Shown: piece by piece, positions 14,419 to 22,053 of the stretch
Position numbering within the stretch: position 1 is the first letter of the stretch
Layout of the letters: each line of letters starts with the position of its first letter
Assembly (NCBI RefSeq): GCF_001418475.1
Contig: NZ_LIQX01000031.1
Coordinates: 1-34,386 of the forward strand
Length of the DNA stretch: 34,386 bases
Direction: 5' to 3'
DNA from: Streptomyces ossamyceticus
Lineage (GTDB): Bacteria; Actinomycetota; Actinomycetes; Streptomycetales; Streptomycetaceae
The notes under the pieces: model-generated
Seen by the model: only the letters and a program-made list of their open reading frames with translations
Database searches by the model: none
What the model was told of the DNA's origin: nothing
Translations under genes and position numbers: made by a program

Positions 14419-14466
14419 ACTCTGGCGTGCCGCGGAGTTCTTCCGCCATAGGACGATGGTCCCTGC
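14419..14466 (-). promoter_or_regulatory. Promoter/operator of the peptide operon, shared motif with the 5.9-kb sites
   Basis: AGGAC (14451... on the plus strand, from CATAGGAC at 14447-14454), 4 nt, GTCC (14459-14462) repeats the inverted-repeat core found at 5908-5927 and 5974-5993. On the minus strand all three copies read (A/T)CCTATGGCGG towards the operon. CAGAGT (complement of 14419-14424) lies at nearly the spacing of TAGTGT in the other two copies and is a plausible -10. Transcription would start near 14411, upstream of the GTG at 14372. Confidence 0.55.
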
Positions 14467-14517
14467 GCTTTTTCCGCCTCTGGTACTTCCGCCTGTGTCC
14501 GCAGGTGAGGGGAATGC

Positions 14518-16677
14518 TCAGCCCGCCGTGGCGAGCACCAGGGGCAGGACCGGGCCGGCGCCCGCCCGGCGCAGCAGGCGGGCGGAGACGGCGAGGGTCC
14601 AGCCGGAGTCGACGAAGTCGTCCACCAGCAGCACGGGGCCCGAGGCCGCGCCGAGGGCCCCGGCCAGTTCGTCGGGCACGGTGAGAGCGGCGGAGAGGGC
14701 CTGGAGGTGCCGTGCGGAGTTGCTGCGGCGGGCCGTGTGCTCGCCGCCCTCGGCGGTGTACGCGAGGCTGCCGAGGAAGGGCAGACGCCCGATTGCGGCG
14801 ACGCGTTCGGCGAGCGAGCCGACGAGCCTGGGGCGCCGCAGGGAGGGCATGGCGACGACGCCGACGGGGCGGGCGGTGGAGCCTGGACCGTCGGACGCCC
14901 AGCCCTCCGGGGAGCGGGCCCAGTCGGCGAGGACCGTCACCACAGCCTTGAGGACGTCGTCGGGGACCGGGCCGTCGGGCGCGTTCTCGGCCAGCAGCGG
15001 GCGCAGCCGGTTGCCCCACCCGATGTCCGAGAGCCGCCCGAGGGCTCGCCCGGTGGAGCACTGCTCGGCGGCGGGGATACGGCCCTTCAGGTCGACGCCC
15101 AGGGCGGGCATCCCCGTCGGCCACATCTTGCGCGGCTCGACCTCTACCCCGGGGCGGGCCAGCTCCTGGGTCGCGCTGGTCAGCGTGTCCGTCGAGACGG
15201 AGGAGTCGGCCCAGGCTCCCGCGCAGTTGTCGCACCGGCCGCAGGGGACTGCGCCCTCGTCGTCGAGCTGGTGGCGCAGGAACTCCATCCGGCACCCGGA
15301 CGTGCTCACGTAGTCGCGCATGGCCTGCTGCTCGGCCGCCCGCTGCTTGGCGACCCACGCGTACCGCTCCGCGTCGTAGTACCAGGGCTCGCCCGTGGAG
15401 ATCCAGCCACCCTTGACCCGCTTGACCGCCCCGTCCACGTCAAGCACCTTCAGCATGGTCTCCAGCCGGGTGCGCCGGAGGTCAACGGACGTCTCCAGGG
15501 CCGGCACCGACAGCGGCCGTCCCGCTTCGGCGAGGGCCGTGAGGGTCTGCCGGACCTGCGCCTCGGGCGGGAAGGCGGTGTCGGCGAAGTAGCGCCAGAT
15601 GGCCTCGTCCTCCTTGCCCGGCAGCAGCAGCACATCGGCGTGCGCCACACCGCGCCCCGCCCGCCCCACCTGCTGGTAGTAGGCGATCGGCGAGGACGGT
15701 GAGCCCAGATGGACCACGAACCCCAGGTCCGGCTTGTCGAAGCCCATGCCCAGGGCCGAGGTCGCGACCAGCGCCTTCACCCGGTTCTCCTGGAGGTCGG
15801 TCTCGGCCTGGAGCCGGTCGGCGTTCTCCGTACGCCCCGTGTAGGACGCCACCTCGAAGCCCCGCTGCCGCAGGAAGGCGGTGGCCTCCTCCGCGGCGGC
15901 GACCGTGAGGGCGTAGATGATCCCGGAGCCCGGCAGCTCCTGGAGGTGCTCCGCCAGCCAGGCCAGCCGGTGGGCCGCGTCGGGCAGGCGTACGACTCCG
16001 AGGCGGAGGCTCTCCCGCTCCAGCGGGCCGCGCAGCACCAGAGCCTCCCCGCCGCCGGTGCCCAGCTGCTCGGCCACGTCGGCCGTCACCCGCGCGTTCG
16101 CGGTGGCTGTGGTGGCGAGCACCGGTACGCCGGGGCGGAGTTCGGCCAGCATCGCCCTCAACCGGCGGTAGTCGGGCCGGAAGTCGTGTCCCCAGTCGGA
16201 GATGCAGTGTGCCTCGTCGACCACCAGCAGACCGGTGGTGGCCGCGAGCCGGGGCAGCACATGCTCGCGGAAGTCCACGGAGTTGAGGCGCTCGGGGCTG
16301 ACGAGGAGGACGTCGGCCTCACCGCGCTCGACCTCTCCGTAGACGGTCTCCCACTCCTCCGGGTTGGCCGAGTTGATGGTGCGCGCCTGGATGCCGGCGC
16401 GCGCGGCCGACTCGACCTGGTTGCGCATCAGCGCCAGCAAGGGGGAGACGATCACCGTCGGACCGGACCCGCGACGGCGCAGCAGGGCGGTGGCGACGAA
16501 GTACACCGCCGACTTGCCCCAGCCGGTGCGCTGCACCACCAGGGCGCGCCGGCGCTCCTCCACGAGGGCCGCCACCGCCTGCCACTGATCCTCCCGGAGC
16601 CTCGCCGACCCCGTGGGGTCGCCGACGAGCTCGGCGAGGATGGCGTCGGCTTCGGCACGGAGCTTCACGGTGTCCAT
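14518..16677 (-). CDS. recQ: RecQ-family DNA helicase with C-terminal phosphoribosyltransferase-like domain
   Basis: 719 aa from the ATG at 16677 (MDTVKLRAEAD); the open frame extends to 16803 but that part has no family resemblance. RecQ helicase motifs are in order: Walker A QRTGWGKS (about 49-56), VSPLLALMRNQ, DEAH box VVDEAHCISDWGHDFRPDY, motif III ATTATA, motifs V-VI ALGMGFDKPD and QQVGRAGR. Next comes the zinc-binding RecQ-Ct segment with four Cys (GCRMEF, then CGRCDNC). The final 100 residues end in VLLVDDFVDSGWTL, the PRPP-loop signature of type I phosphoribosyltransferases, preceded by ARRSNSARHLQAL. It unwinds DNA 3'-5' during recombination and repair. The fused C-terminal domain may bind a nucleotide or PRPP; its job is unknown to me. 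Confidence 0.92.
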   Translation of the reverse strand: MDTVKLRAEADAILAELVGDPTGSARLREDQWQAVAALVEERRRALVVQRTGWGKSAVYFVATALLRRRGSGPTVIVSPLLALMRNQVESAARAGIQARTINSANPEEWETVYGEVERGEADVLLVSPERLNSVDFREHVLPRLAATTGLLVVDEAHCISDWGHDFRPDYRRLRAMLAELRPGVPVLATTATANARVTADVAEQLGTGGGEALVLRGPLERESLRLGVVRLPDAAHRLAWLAEHLQELPGSGIIYALTVAAAEEATAFLRQRGFEVASYTGRTENADRLQAETDLQENRVKALVATSALGMGFDKPDLGFVVHLGSPSSPIAYYQQVGRAGRGVAHADVLLLPGKEDEAIWRYFADTAFPPEAQVRQTLTALAEAGRPLSVPALETSVDLRRTRLETMLKVLDVDGAVKRVKGGWISTGEPWYYDAERYAWVAKQRAAEQQAMRDYVSTSGCRMEFLRHQLDDEGAVPCGRCDNCAGAWADSSVSTDTLTSATQELARPGVEVEPRKMWPTGMPALGVDLKGRIPAAEQCSTGRALGRLSDIGWGNRLRPLLAENAPDGPVPDDVLKAVVTVLADWARSPEGWASDGPGSTARPVGVVAMPSLRRPRLVGSLAERVAAIGRLPFLGSLAYTAEGGEHTARRSNSARHLQALSAALTVPDELAGALGAASGPVLLVDDFVDSGWTLAVSARLLRRAGAGPVLPLVLATAG

Positions 16678-17027
16678 GTCCCCATGCAACCCGATACCTC
16701 GGACAGTCAGCCACCTCACCCCCCGCGACCCCTCCCTCACAAGCAGCCACGGCCGGTGTCCCGCCCCGGATCGACACGTCAACAGCGCGTTGCCACCCGC
16801 CACCCGGGGCGTTGCCGACGACTCCCACAGGGCGGGGATATAAACGGTGGATCACCACAAAACCGCCAGTGGCCCCAATTGCTCGTTGCCGCAACCAAGT
16901 TCGGCAGGAAGAATTGAGGTCCGCTCCCCGCACGGCCCACCGGTGAACCGGTAGGGCTTCTGCTGCGGCGTGCGCTCCCCCAGTCCGACCCCGCCCGCAG
17001 TGTGGGCGCGTAGCCGAAGGGAGGATC
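16678..17027. other. Divergent intergenic region, recQ / RadC-like gene
   Basis: About 350 bp with no convincing ORF. It should hold the promoters of both flanking genes. On the plus strand ATATAAACGG near 16839-16848 is an A/T island that could be a -10 element. ACCGGT occurs twice, 8 bp apart, at 16939-16944 and 16947-16952. No classical hairpin or riboswitch was recognised. Confidence 0.5.
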
Positions 17028-17654
17028 GTGACCTTCGGATTCGCTCCGTCCTCGGCGGCCTCCATGTCGACGTCTGCCGACCTGTCCGCCGCTTCCGCCA
17101 ACCGGTTGCTCGAGCCCGCGGAATGGGCCGCCGCCGGGATTCCGCTGCTGCGCAATCCCCGGGAGGTCGTCAGCGGACTGCACGCGCGCCATCAGCCGCG
17201 GCCCGCGACGGCGGTCATCGCCGTCCTGGACCCCGACGAACGGCTGCGGGCAAGCGCCTCGTTCATCAGGCGACCGGCCCCGGCGGACGGCTGGATGTTC
17301 CGCAACGCGCTCCTCGCGCAGCTGCGCCGGGTCATCCCGCACGACCTGCGCCGGCGTGCGCCGGTCCGGACGGCCGTCCTGCTGTACTGCCGCGACGGGG
17401 ACGCGCGTTGGACGGAGGAGGACGGGGCGTGGATGTGGGGACTGCGGGACGCCTGCACCCTGCACGGACTGCGCTGCGGGGCGTACATCACGCTGACACG
17501 TGACGGCTGGCAGGTCCTCGGTGAGGGTCGCGGCGGCCGCCGCCCTCACGCGGACTCACCGGCCGAGCCGTTCGCCACGGCCATGGCTCCGCCGCCGATA
17601 CCGCGCACCGGCGGGGTGGCCTCCGAGGTACTGCGCCGAGCGGCGGCCCGCTGA
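17028..17654 (+). CDS. RadC/JAB-like protein lacking the metal-binding motif (conserved hypothetical)
   Basis: 208 aa, GTG start with AGGGAGG 5 nt upstream. The middle follows the course of the RadC/JAB domain: ATAVIAVLDPDERLRASASF resembles the first strand LLLDxxNRVI, VRTAVLLYCRDGDARWTEED sits where RadC has the VHNHPSGDxxPSxED metal site, and MWGLRDACTLHGLRCGAYI resembles the following helix and strand. The HxHP motif is replaced by YCRDG, so it should not bind zinc. The N-terminus is Ser/Ala-rich and the C-terminus Pro/Arg-rich, both probably disordered. The neighbour of recQ with a DNA-repair-type fold may share a DNA-metabolism role, but no function can be assigned. The JAB match is my reading by eye. 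Confidence 0.7.
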   Translation: MTFGFAPSSAASMSTSADLSAASANRLLEPAEWAAAGIPLLRNPREVVSGLHARHQPRPATAVIAVLDPDERLRASASFIRRPAPADGWMFRNALLAQLRRVIPHDLRRRAPVRTAVLLYCRDGDARWTEEDGAWMWGLRDACTLHGLRCGAYITLTRDGWQVLGEGRGGRRPHADSPAEPFATAMAPPPIPRTGGVASEVLRRAAAR

Positions 17655-18074
17655 CCCCGGGGCCTTCGGGCCCTCCGGTCACGCCGGGCCCTCCGGTCAT
17701 GCCGGGCCCGGCGGCGTCGGCACACTTCAGGCCACGCCCGCGTACTCCCCCACACCACGGGGCGCTCGCGCGTGCGCGCACCCGCAGGTACGTGCGCCCG
17801 CGCACACGCACGCGGAGGGCGCGCGTCCACCCTTCCGGCCCCTCCCCTCGGCCCCCGGCCTCGCACCAGCACCAGCACCAGCACCAGCACCAGCACCAGC
17901 CTTGCCCGGGCGTCGCTCGCGTCCCGGCCCGCGCGCGGGCACGCGAAACACCCCGCCGGCACGCCGAAGCGCCCCGTCGCGGGGTGTGGCCGTCACGGCA
18001 CCCTGGGGGCCGTGACGGGCACGCGTCGCTCCCAGGTGTGCCCTGGCGGGCCTACCGGGAGGTTTCGCGGTCGT
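17655..18074. other. Non-coding gap with low-complexity sequence
   Basis: This 420-bp stretch between a rightward and a leftward stop codon holds a short GGGCC-TTCG-GGCCC hairpin near 17660-17673, suitable as a terminator for the rightward gene. It also holds C-rich low-complexity sequence and the hexamer array listed separately. No gene was seen. Confidence 0.5.
17863..17900. repeat. Hexamer microsatellite (GCACCA)n
   Basis: About six perfect head-to-tail copies of GCACCA lie in the non-coding gap. They are likely to vary in number between strains by slippage. Confidence 0.9.
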
Positions 18075-18680
18075 TCAGACTCCGGCGCCCAGCACCGCGT
18101 TGATCTTCTGCGGGTCGCCGCAGACGATCAGCAGCGCACGCGCCCGGCCGAGAGCCTGGGGCAGTGTCTGCGCGGCGAGGGCCTCGGTGCCGCCGTTGAC
18201 GGCGACCACGACCACGGGACGCGGCGCGGCCCGCCCGACGGCGGAGGCGTCGGCGTAGAACACGTCGTCCCCCGCGTCGTGCTGGGCCCAGTACGCGCTC
18301 TCCCCGAAGGACAGCTCGTGGGCGGCCCACGGGTGCTGCTCACCGGTGGTGATCACCAGGACGTCGCCGGGGGCGCGTCCCGACTCCAGCAGCAGGTCGA
18401 CGGCTTCCTCCGCGGCGTCCAGCGCGCCCTCGGCCGAGGCCGGGAGCAGCTGGATCTGCGGGGTGGCGGCCGGAGCGGACGGCCCGGGCTTGGCCGCGGT
18501 GTGCGACGCGCGCTGGGCCGGCACCGGCCGGGCAGGACCCGGGCGGCCGGGACGCGGCGGGGCCGCGGGACGGGGTCCGGGTACGGGACGAGGGGTCGGC
18601 GCGACGCGGCCGCTGGCCGGAGTGGCGCGCGGACCCTGGGCACTCTCGTGAATCTGAGGCTCCTCGGGAATGAGAGGCAT
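18075..18680 (-). CDS. Hypothetical protein with a stand-alone UvrD-C-like segment
   Basis: 201 aa from the ATG at 18680 (MPLIPEEPQIHES); the frame is open further upstream, but that part overlaps rnhB. Residues about 20-105 are a Pro/Ala/Arg-rich disordered region. Residues from about 110 form a compact domain: VLVITTGEQHPWA, RPVVVVAVNGGTEA and then LPQALGRARALLIVCGDPQKI. The last block resembles motif VI of UvrD/PcrA-like helicases (xxALTRARxxLxVxGD). No Walker A or other ATPase motif is present, so it cannot be a helicase itself. It lies 68 bp downstream of rnhB and may be co-transcribed with it. Function unknown; a DNA- or RNA-metabolism accessory role is a guess from context. No clear Shine-Dalgarno supports the start. 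Confidence 0.7.
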   Translation of the reverse strand: MPLIPEEPQIHESAQGPRATPASGRVAPTPRPVPGPRPAAPPRPGRPGPARPVPAQRASHTAAKPGPSAPAATPQIQLLPASAEGALDAAEEAVDLLLESGRAPGDVLVITTGEQHPWAAHELSFGESAYWAQHDAGDDVFYADASAVGRAAPRPVVVVAVNGGTEALAAQTLPQALGRARALLIVCGDPQKINAVLGAGV

Positions 18681-18748
18681 GAGCTGATGTTTATCAAACG
18701 CCGCTACGACTCGCGTCAGCGGGTGGCACATGAGTGCGAACGAATCCG

Positions 18749-19450
18749 TCAGAAATCGAAGCCGAGCTGACCCTCGATCTCCGGAACGCTTCCGTCCGCC
18801 CAGTTGCGGGCCTTCTTGAGATGCCGCCACTGGGGCAGCGCATCAAGATACGCCCACGACAACCGGTGGTGCGGGGTGGGCCCCCGCTCCGCCAGAGCGG
18901 CCTTGTGCACGGGCGACGGATAGCCGGCGTTGGCCGCAAAACCGAAGTCTGCATGCTCGACACCCAGTTCGGCCATCATTTTGTCGCGCCGAACCTTGGC
19001 GATCACCGAGGCCGCCGCGACGGCGACGCAGGACTGGTCGCCCTTGATCACCGTACGGACGCGCCAGGGCGAACCGAGGTAGTCGTGCTTGCCGTCGAGT
19101 ATGACCGCGTCGGGACGCACCGGGAGCGCGTCCAAGGCCCGTACGGCGGCGAGCCGCAGTGCGGCCGTCATCCCCAGGTCGTCGATCTCCTCCGGGGAGG
19201 CGTGACCGAGGGCGTACGAGGTCACCCACTTCAGCAGTTCCTCGGCGAGCGCCTCGCGGCGCTTGATCGTCAGGAGCTTGGAGTCGGTGAGGCCCTCGGG
19301 CGGTCGGCGCAGTCCGGTGATCGCCGCGCAGACGGTGACGGGGCCGGCCCACGCACCTCGCCCCACCTCGTCGACACCGGCAATGACCTTCGCTCCGGTC
19401 GTGGCGCGCAGGGAGCGCTCGACGGTGTGAGTAGGTGGTTCGTACGGCAT
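18749..19450 (-). CDS. rnhB: Ribonuclease HII
   Basis: 233 aa. RNase HII nicks RNA embedded in DNA, removing misincorporated ribonucleotides and primers. The catalytic Asp27-Glu28 are in [13 protein letters not shown]. Also present are LTDSKLL, the third acidic residue in [11 protein letters not shown], the [16 protein letters not shown] helix and a [11 protein letters not shown] / TPHHRLSW C-terminal block, all typical of the family. Length is normal for actinobacteria. It is divergently placed from nothing nearby; the TetR-type gene upstream is transcribed in the same direction with an 81-bp gap. A cytoplasmic housekeeping gene. Confidence 0.96.
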   Translation of the reverse strand: MPYEPPTHTVERSLRATTGAKVIAGVDEVGRGAWAGPVTVCAAITGLRRPPEGLTDSKLLTIKRREALAEELLKWVTSYALGHASPEEIDDLGMTAALRLAAVRALDALPVRPDAVILDGKHDYLGSPWRVRTVIKGDQSCVAVAAASVIAKVRRDKMMAELGVEHADFGFAANAGYPSPVHKAALAERGPTPHHRLSWAYLDALPQWRHLKKARNWADGSVPEIEGQLGFDF

Positions 19451-19531
19451 GGCGCCCTTAGCCTACGCCGCCCGCGAGGTGGTGCGACACCCAGGCTCCC
19501 GGGGCGGCCGCGACCTCGCGGCGGGGCCGGG

Positions 19532-20155
19532 TCAGGTGCCCGGCGAGCGCAGCAGCGGCACCATCAACTGGTCGACCATCTCCGCGATCTCCCGCTCGCT
19601 CCATTCGCTTCCGCACACCTTTGAGCGATACATCATCATCGCGGGAATCGCGTCGAGAACATAGCCGTTGGCCGCGTCGGAACGCACCTCGCCGCGCTTG
19701 ATTCCGCGCTCCATGACCTCCCGCAGCAGCTTCACCGTGGGCTCGACGACCCCCTCGATGATCACGGTGTGGAAGCGCTCCGCCTGGAGGGTGTCGCATT
19801 CGTGAATCACCGAACGCAGGGCGAACCCGGGGCGGGAGAACATCGCCTCGCGGGCCTGGCGGCACAGTTCCAGGAGGTCGTCGCGTACGTTTCCGCGATC
19901 GGGTGCCTCGTCGAAGCGGGGCAGTCCGGCCTGGAGCGCGTCGGCGACGAGATCCTCTTTGGAGGGCCAGCGCCGGTAGACCGCTGCCTTGCCCGTCTGG
20001 GCGCCCGCGGCGACGCCCTCCATGGTGAGGCCGTTCCAGCCGACCGTGCTGAGCTGATCCAGCGCGGCGTCGAGGATCGCGCGTTCGAGTACGGCGCCGC
20101 GCCGGCGCGGGGAGGCCGTCGATGCGGGAGCGGCCGTCCAGCGCGAAGTGACCAT
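19532..20155 (-). CDS. TetR-family repressor of the adjacent MFS exporter
   Basis: 207 aa from the ATG at 20155, with GGAG 8 nt upstream. The N-terminal TetR helix-turn-helix is clear: LERAILDAALDQLSTVGWNG, then GVAAGAQTGKAAVYRRWPSKEDL. The C-terminal ligand-binding half is helical, with an end like the TetR_C families found next to efflux pumps. It is divergent from the DHA2-type exporter, and the 171-bp intergenic region has two identical-arm operators. The likely mechanism is ligand-released repression of both genes. The long open frame upstream of 20155 on this strand is not coding. Confidence 0.93.
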   Translation of the reverse strand: MVTSRWTAAPASTASPRRRGAVLERAILDAALDQLSTVGWNGLTMEGVAAGAQTGKAAVYRRWPSKEDLVADALQAGLPRFDEAPDRGNVRDDLLELCRQAREAMFSRPGFALRSVIHECDTLQAERFHTVIIEGVVEPTVKLLREVMERGIKRGEVRSDAANGYVLDAIPAMMMYRSKVCGSEWSEREIAEMVDQLMVPLLRSPGT

Positions 20156-20236
20156 CTGTGTTTCTCCGTTGAGCCTGGGGGTGGGGATCTCGGCGGGTGC
20201 GAGCGGGCGGTCGGGGCGTGCACGGCGGCGACTTCG

Positions 20237-20254
20237 GTGAACGCTTGCGTTCAC
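20237..20254. promoter_or_regulatory. TetR operator 1
   Basis: GTGAACGCTTGCGTTCAC is a perfect palindrome of two 8-bp arms with a 2-bp centre. It lies on the side of the repressor gene and is the typical size of a TetR-family site. Confidence 0.85.
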
Positions 20255-20273
20255 TAAGGGGGACTCACTACCG

Positions 20274-20302
20274 TTGACGCGACAGTGAACGCGAGCGTTC
20301 AC
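20274..20302 (+). promoter_or_regulatory. Exporter promoter overlapping TetR operator 2
   Basis: Operator 2 (20285-20302, GTGAACGCGAGCGTTCAC) has the same arms as operator 1 and is centred 48 bp from it. TTGACG at 20274-20279 is a good -35. The -10 position (about 20297-20303) falls inside the operator, so a bound repressor would block the exporter promoter directly. Confidence 0.75.
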
Positions 20303-20326
20303 TAAGGCACTTGTGGGGGACCCATA

Positions 20327-21874
20327 GTGACAACCTCTCCGTTGATTCAGGATCAGAAGCCGGGAGCCGCCCGCCGGGAGGGGCACCCCGGCATCGCGCT
20401 CACGGTCATCGCGGCCTGCCAACTCATGGTGGTACTGGACGCGACGATTGTGAACATCGCCCTCCCGCACATTCAAGAGTCGCTCAAGTTCAGCACCACC
20501 GACCTGACATGGGTGGTCAGCGCGTACACGCTGACGTTCGGCGGTCTGCTGCTCCTGGGGGGCCGGGCCGGGGACATCCTCGGTCGCCGCCGGGTCTTCA
20601 TCACCGGCATCCTCGTCTTCACGCTCGCCTCGCTCCTCGGCGGTCTCGCCCAGGAGCCCTGGCAGCTGCTGGCCGCGCGAGCCCTCCAGGGTGTGGGTGG
20701 CGCGATCGCGTCGCCGACCTCGCTGGCGCTGATCACCACGACGTTCCCGGAAGGGCCCGAGCGCAACCGGGCGTTCGGGGTCTTCGCCGCGGTCTCGGCG
20801 GGTGGCGGCGCCATCGGTCTGCTGGCGGGCGGCATGCTCACCGAATGGCTCGACTGGCGGTGGGTGCTCTTCGTCAACGTGCCCATCGGTGTGCTGATCG
20901 CCGTGCTCGCGCCGATGTACATCAGCGAGTCGGAGCGGCACCCCGGGCGGTTCGACATAGCGGGCGCGCTCACCTCGACGGCCGGTATGGCGTCCCTGGT
21001 GTACGGCTTCATCCGCGCGGCCGAGGAGGGCTGGCGGGACGGACTGACCATCGGTTCGTTCGCGGCGGCGGTCGTTCTGCTGCTTGCGTTCGGCTACATC
21101 GAGAGCCGGGCCAAGGAGCCGATCACCCCGCTGAGGATGTTCGCCGACCGCAACCGGTCGGGCACATACGTGATCATGCTGAGCCTGGCCGCGGCGATGT
21201 TCGGCATGTTCTTCTTCATCGTGCTGTTCGTGCAGAACGTGCTGCGGTACACGCCGATCGAGGCCGGTCTCGCCTTCCTGCCGGTGACCGTCGCGATCGT
21301 CACCGGTGCGGGTCTGTCGCAGCGGTTCCTGCCGGTGCTGGGGCCGAAGCCGTTCATGCTGGGCGGCTCGACGCTGGTCGCGCTCGGCCTCGCCTGGCAG
21401 ACCCTGATCAGCCCCGACAGCTCCTACGTCAGCGGTGTGCTCGGCCCGATGCTGCTGTTCGGCTTCGGCATGGGGCTGAACTTCGTGACGCTGACCCTGA
21501 CGGCCGTCTCCGGGGTCGCCCCGCACGAGGCGGGCGCGGCGTCCGGGCTGCTCAACGCCACGCAGCAGGTGGGCGGTTCGCTTGGTCTGTCCATCCTCAC
21601 CACGGTCTTCGGTACGGCCAGCCGTGAGGAGGGGGAGAAGCAGGTGCAGCTGTTCATGGCGGAGGCGTCGCCCGAGCAGAAGGCCGAGTTCGCGAGGACT
21701 CAGCAGCTTCCGGCCCCCTGGAGCCACGAGGTGCTGGCCCATGGCATCGCGACGGCGTTCATCCCGGCCATCGCGATGGCCGTCCTCGCCCTGGCCACCG
21801 CCGCGGTGGTCATCAGGGTCCGCAAGAGCGACCTGGACGCCCTCGCGGGAACGGCGGGACCCGCCGGAGGCTGA
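20327..21874 (+). CDS. MFS multidrug exporter, DHA2 (EmrB/QacA) 14-TM type
   Basis: 515 aa, GTG start preceded by a GGGGGA sequence. The family signatures are visible: motif D1 VVLDATIVNIALPHI in TM1 (about 31-45), motif A GGRAGDILGRRRVF, and motif C-like GGGAIGLLAGGMLTEWLDWRW in TM5 with the proline-free variant. Hydrophobic segments are consistent with 14 helices. These exporters expel structurally varied drugs in exchange for protons. The divergent TetR gene and its operators control it. The C-terminal VIRVRKSDLDALAG tail is cytoplasmic. No biosynthetic genes flank it, so it is probably a general efflux system rather than part of the left-hand cluster. Confidence 0.95.
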   Translation: MTTSPLIQDQKPGAARREGHPGIALTVIAACQLMVVLDATIVNIALPHIQESLKFSTTDLTWVVSAYTLTFGGLLLLGGRAGDILGRRRVFITGILVFTLASLLGGLAQEPWQLLAARALQGVGGAIASPTSLALITTTFPEGPERNRAFGVFAAVSAGGGAIGLLAGGMLTEWLDWRWVLFVNVPIGVLIAVLAPMYISESERHPGRFDIAGALTSTAGMASLVYGFIRAAEEGWRDGLTIGSFAAAVVLLLAFGYIESRAKEPITPLRMFADRNRSGTYVIMLSLAAAMFGMFFFIVLFVQNVLRYTPIEAGLAFLPVTVAIVTGAGLSQRFLPVLGPKPFMLGGSTLVALGLAWQTLISPDSSYVSGVLGPMLLFGFGMGLNFVTLTLTAVSGVAPHEAGAASGLLNATQQVGGSLGLSILTTVFGTASREEGEKQVQLFMAEASPEQKAEFARTQQLPAPWSHEVLAHGIATAFIPAIAMAVLALATAAVVIRVRKSDLDALAGTAGPAGG

Positions 21875-21890
21875 CCGGCACCCACCGACA

Positions 21891-21936
21891 CCGGACCACG
21901 ACCCGGGCCGAGCCCGAGGCAGGGGCCGTGGTCCGG
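21891..21936. terminator. Hairpin between convergent exporter and DUF4173 genes
   Basis: CCGGACCACG (21891-21900) pairs perfectly with CGTGGTCCGG (21927-21936); the 26-nt loop is itself GC-rich and can fold further. It lies 16 bp after the exporter stop. Confidence 0.6.
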
Positions 21937-22053
21937 CCCGCGAGCCCGTCCCAGCGCCTCGGCGTCGCAGGAGGACACCGCAGGGGCGGCCCCCGAGGCA
22001 GGGCGAGAGAGCGCCGCCGTGGGACGAGGCGCTGAGCCGCTCACGCGTCTGCC

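Noticed and set aside
17655..18074. Possible small genes in the low-complexity gap
   Set aside because: ORFs there are Pro/Arg/Ala-rich in every frame, overlap the hexamer repeat and lack start signals.
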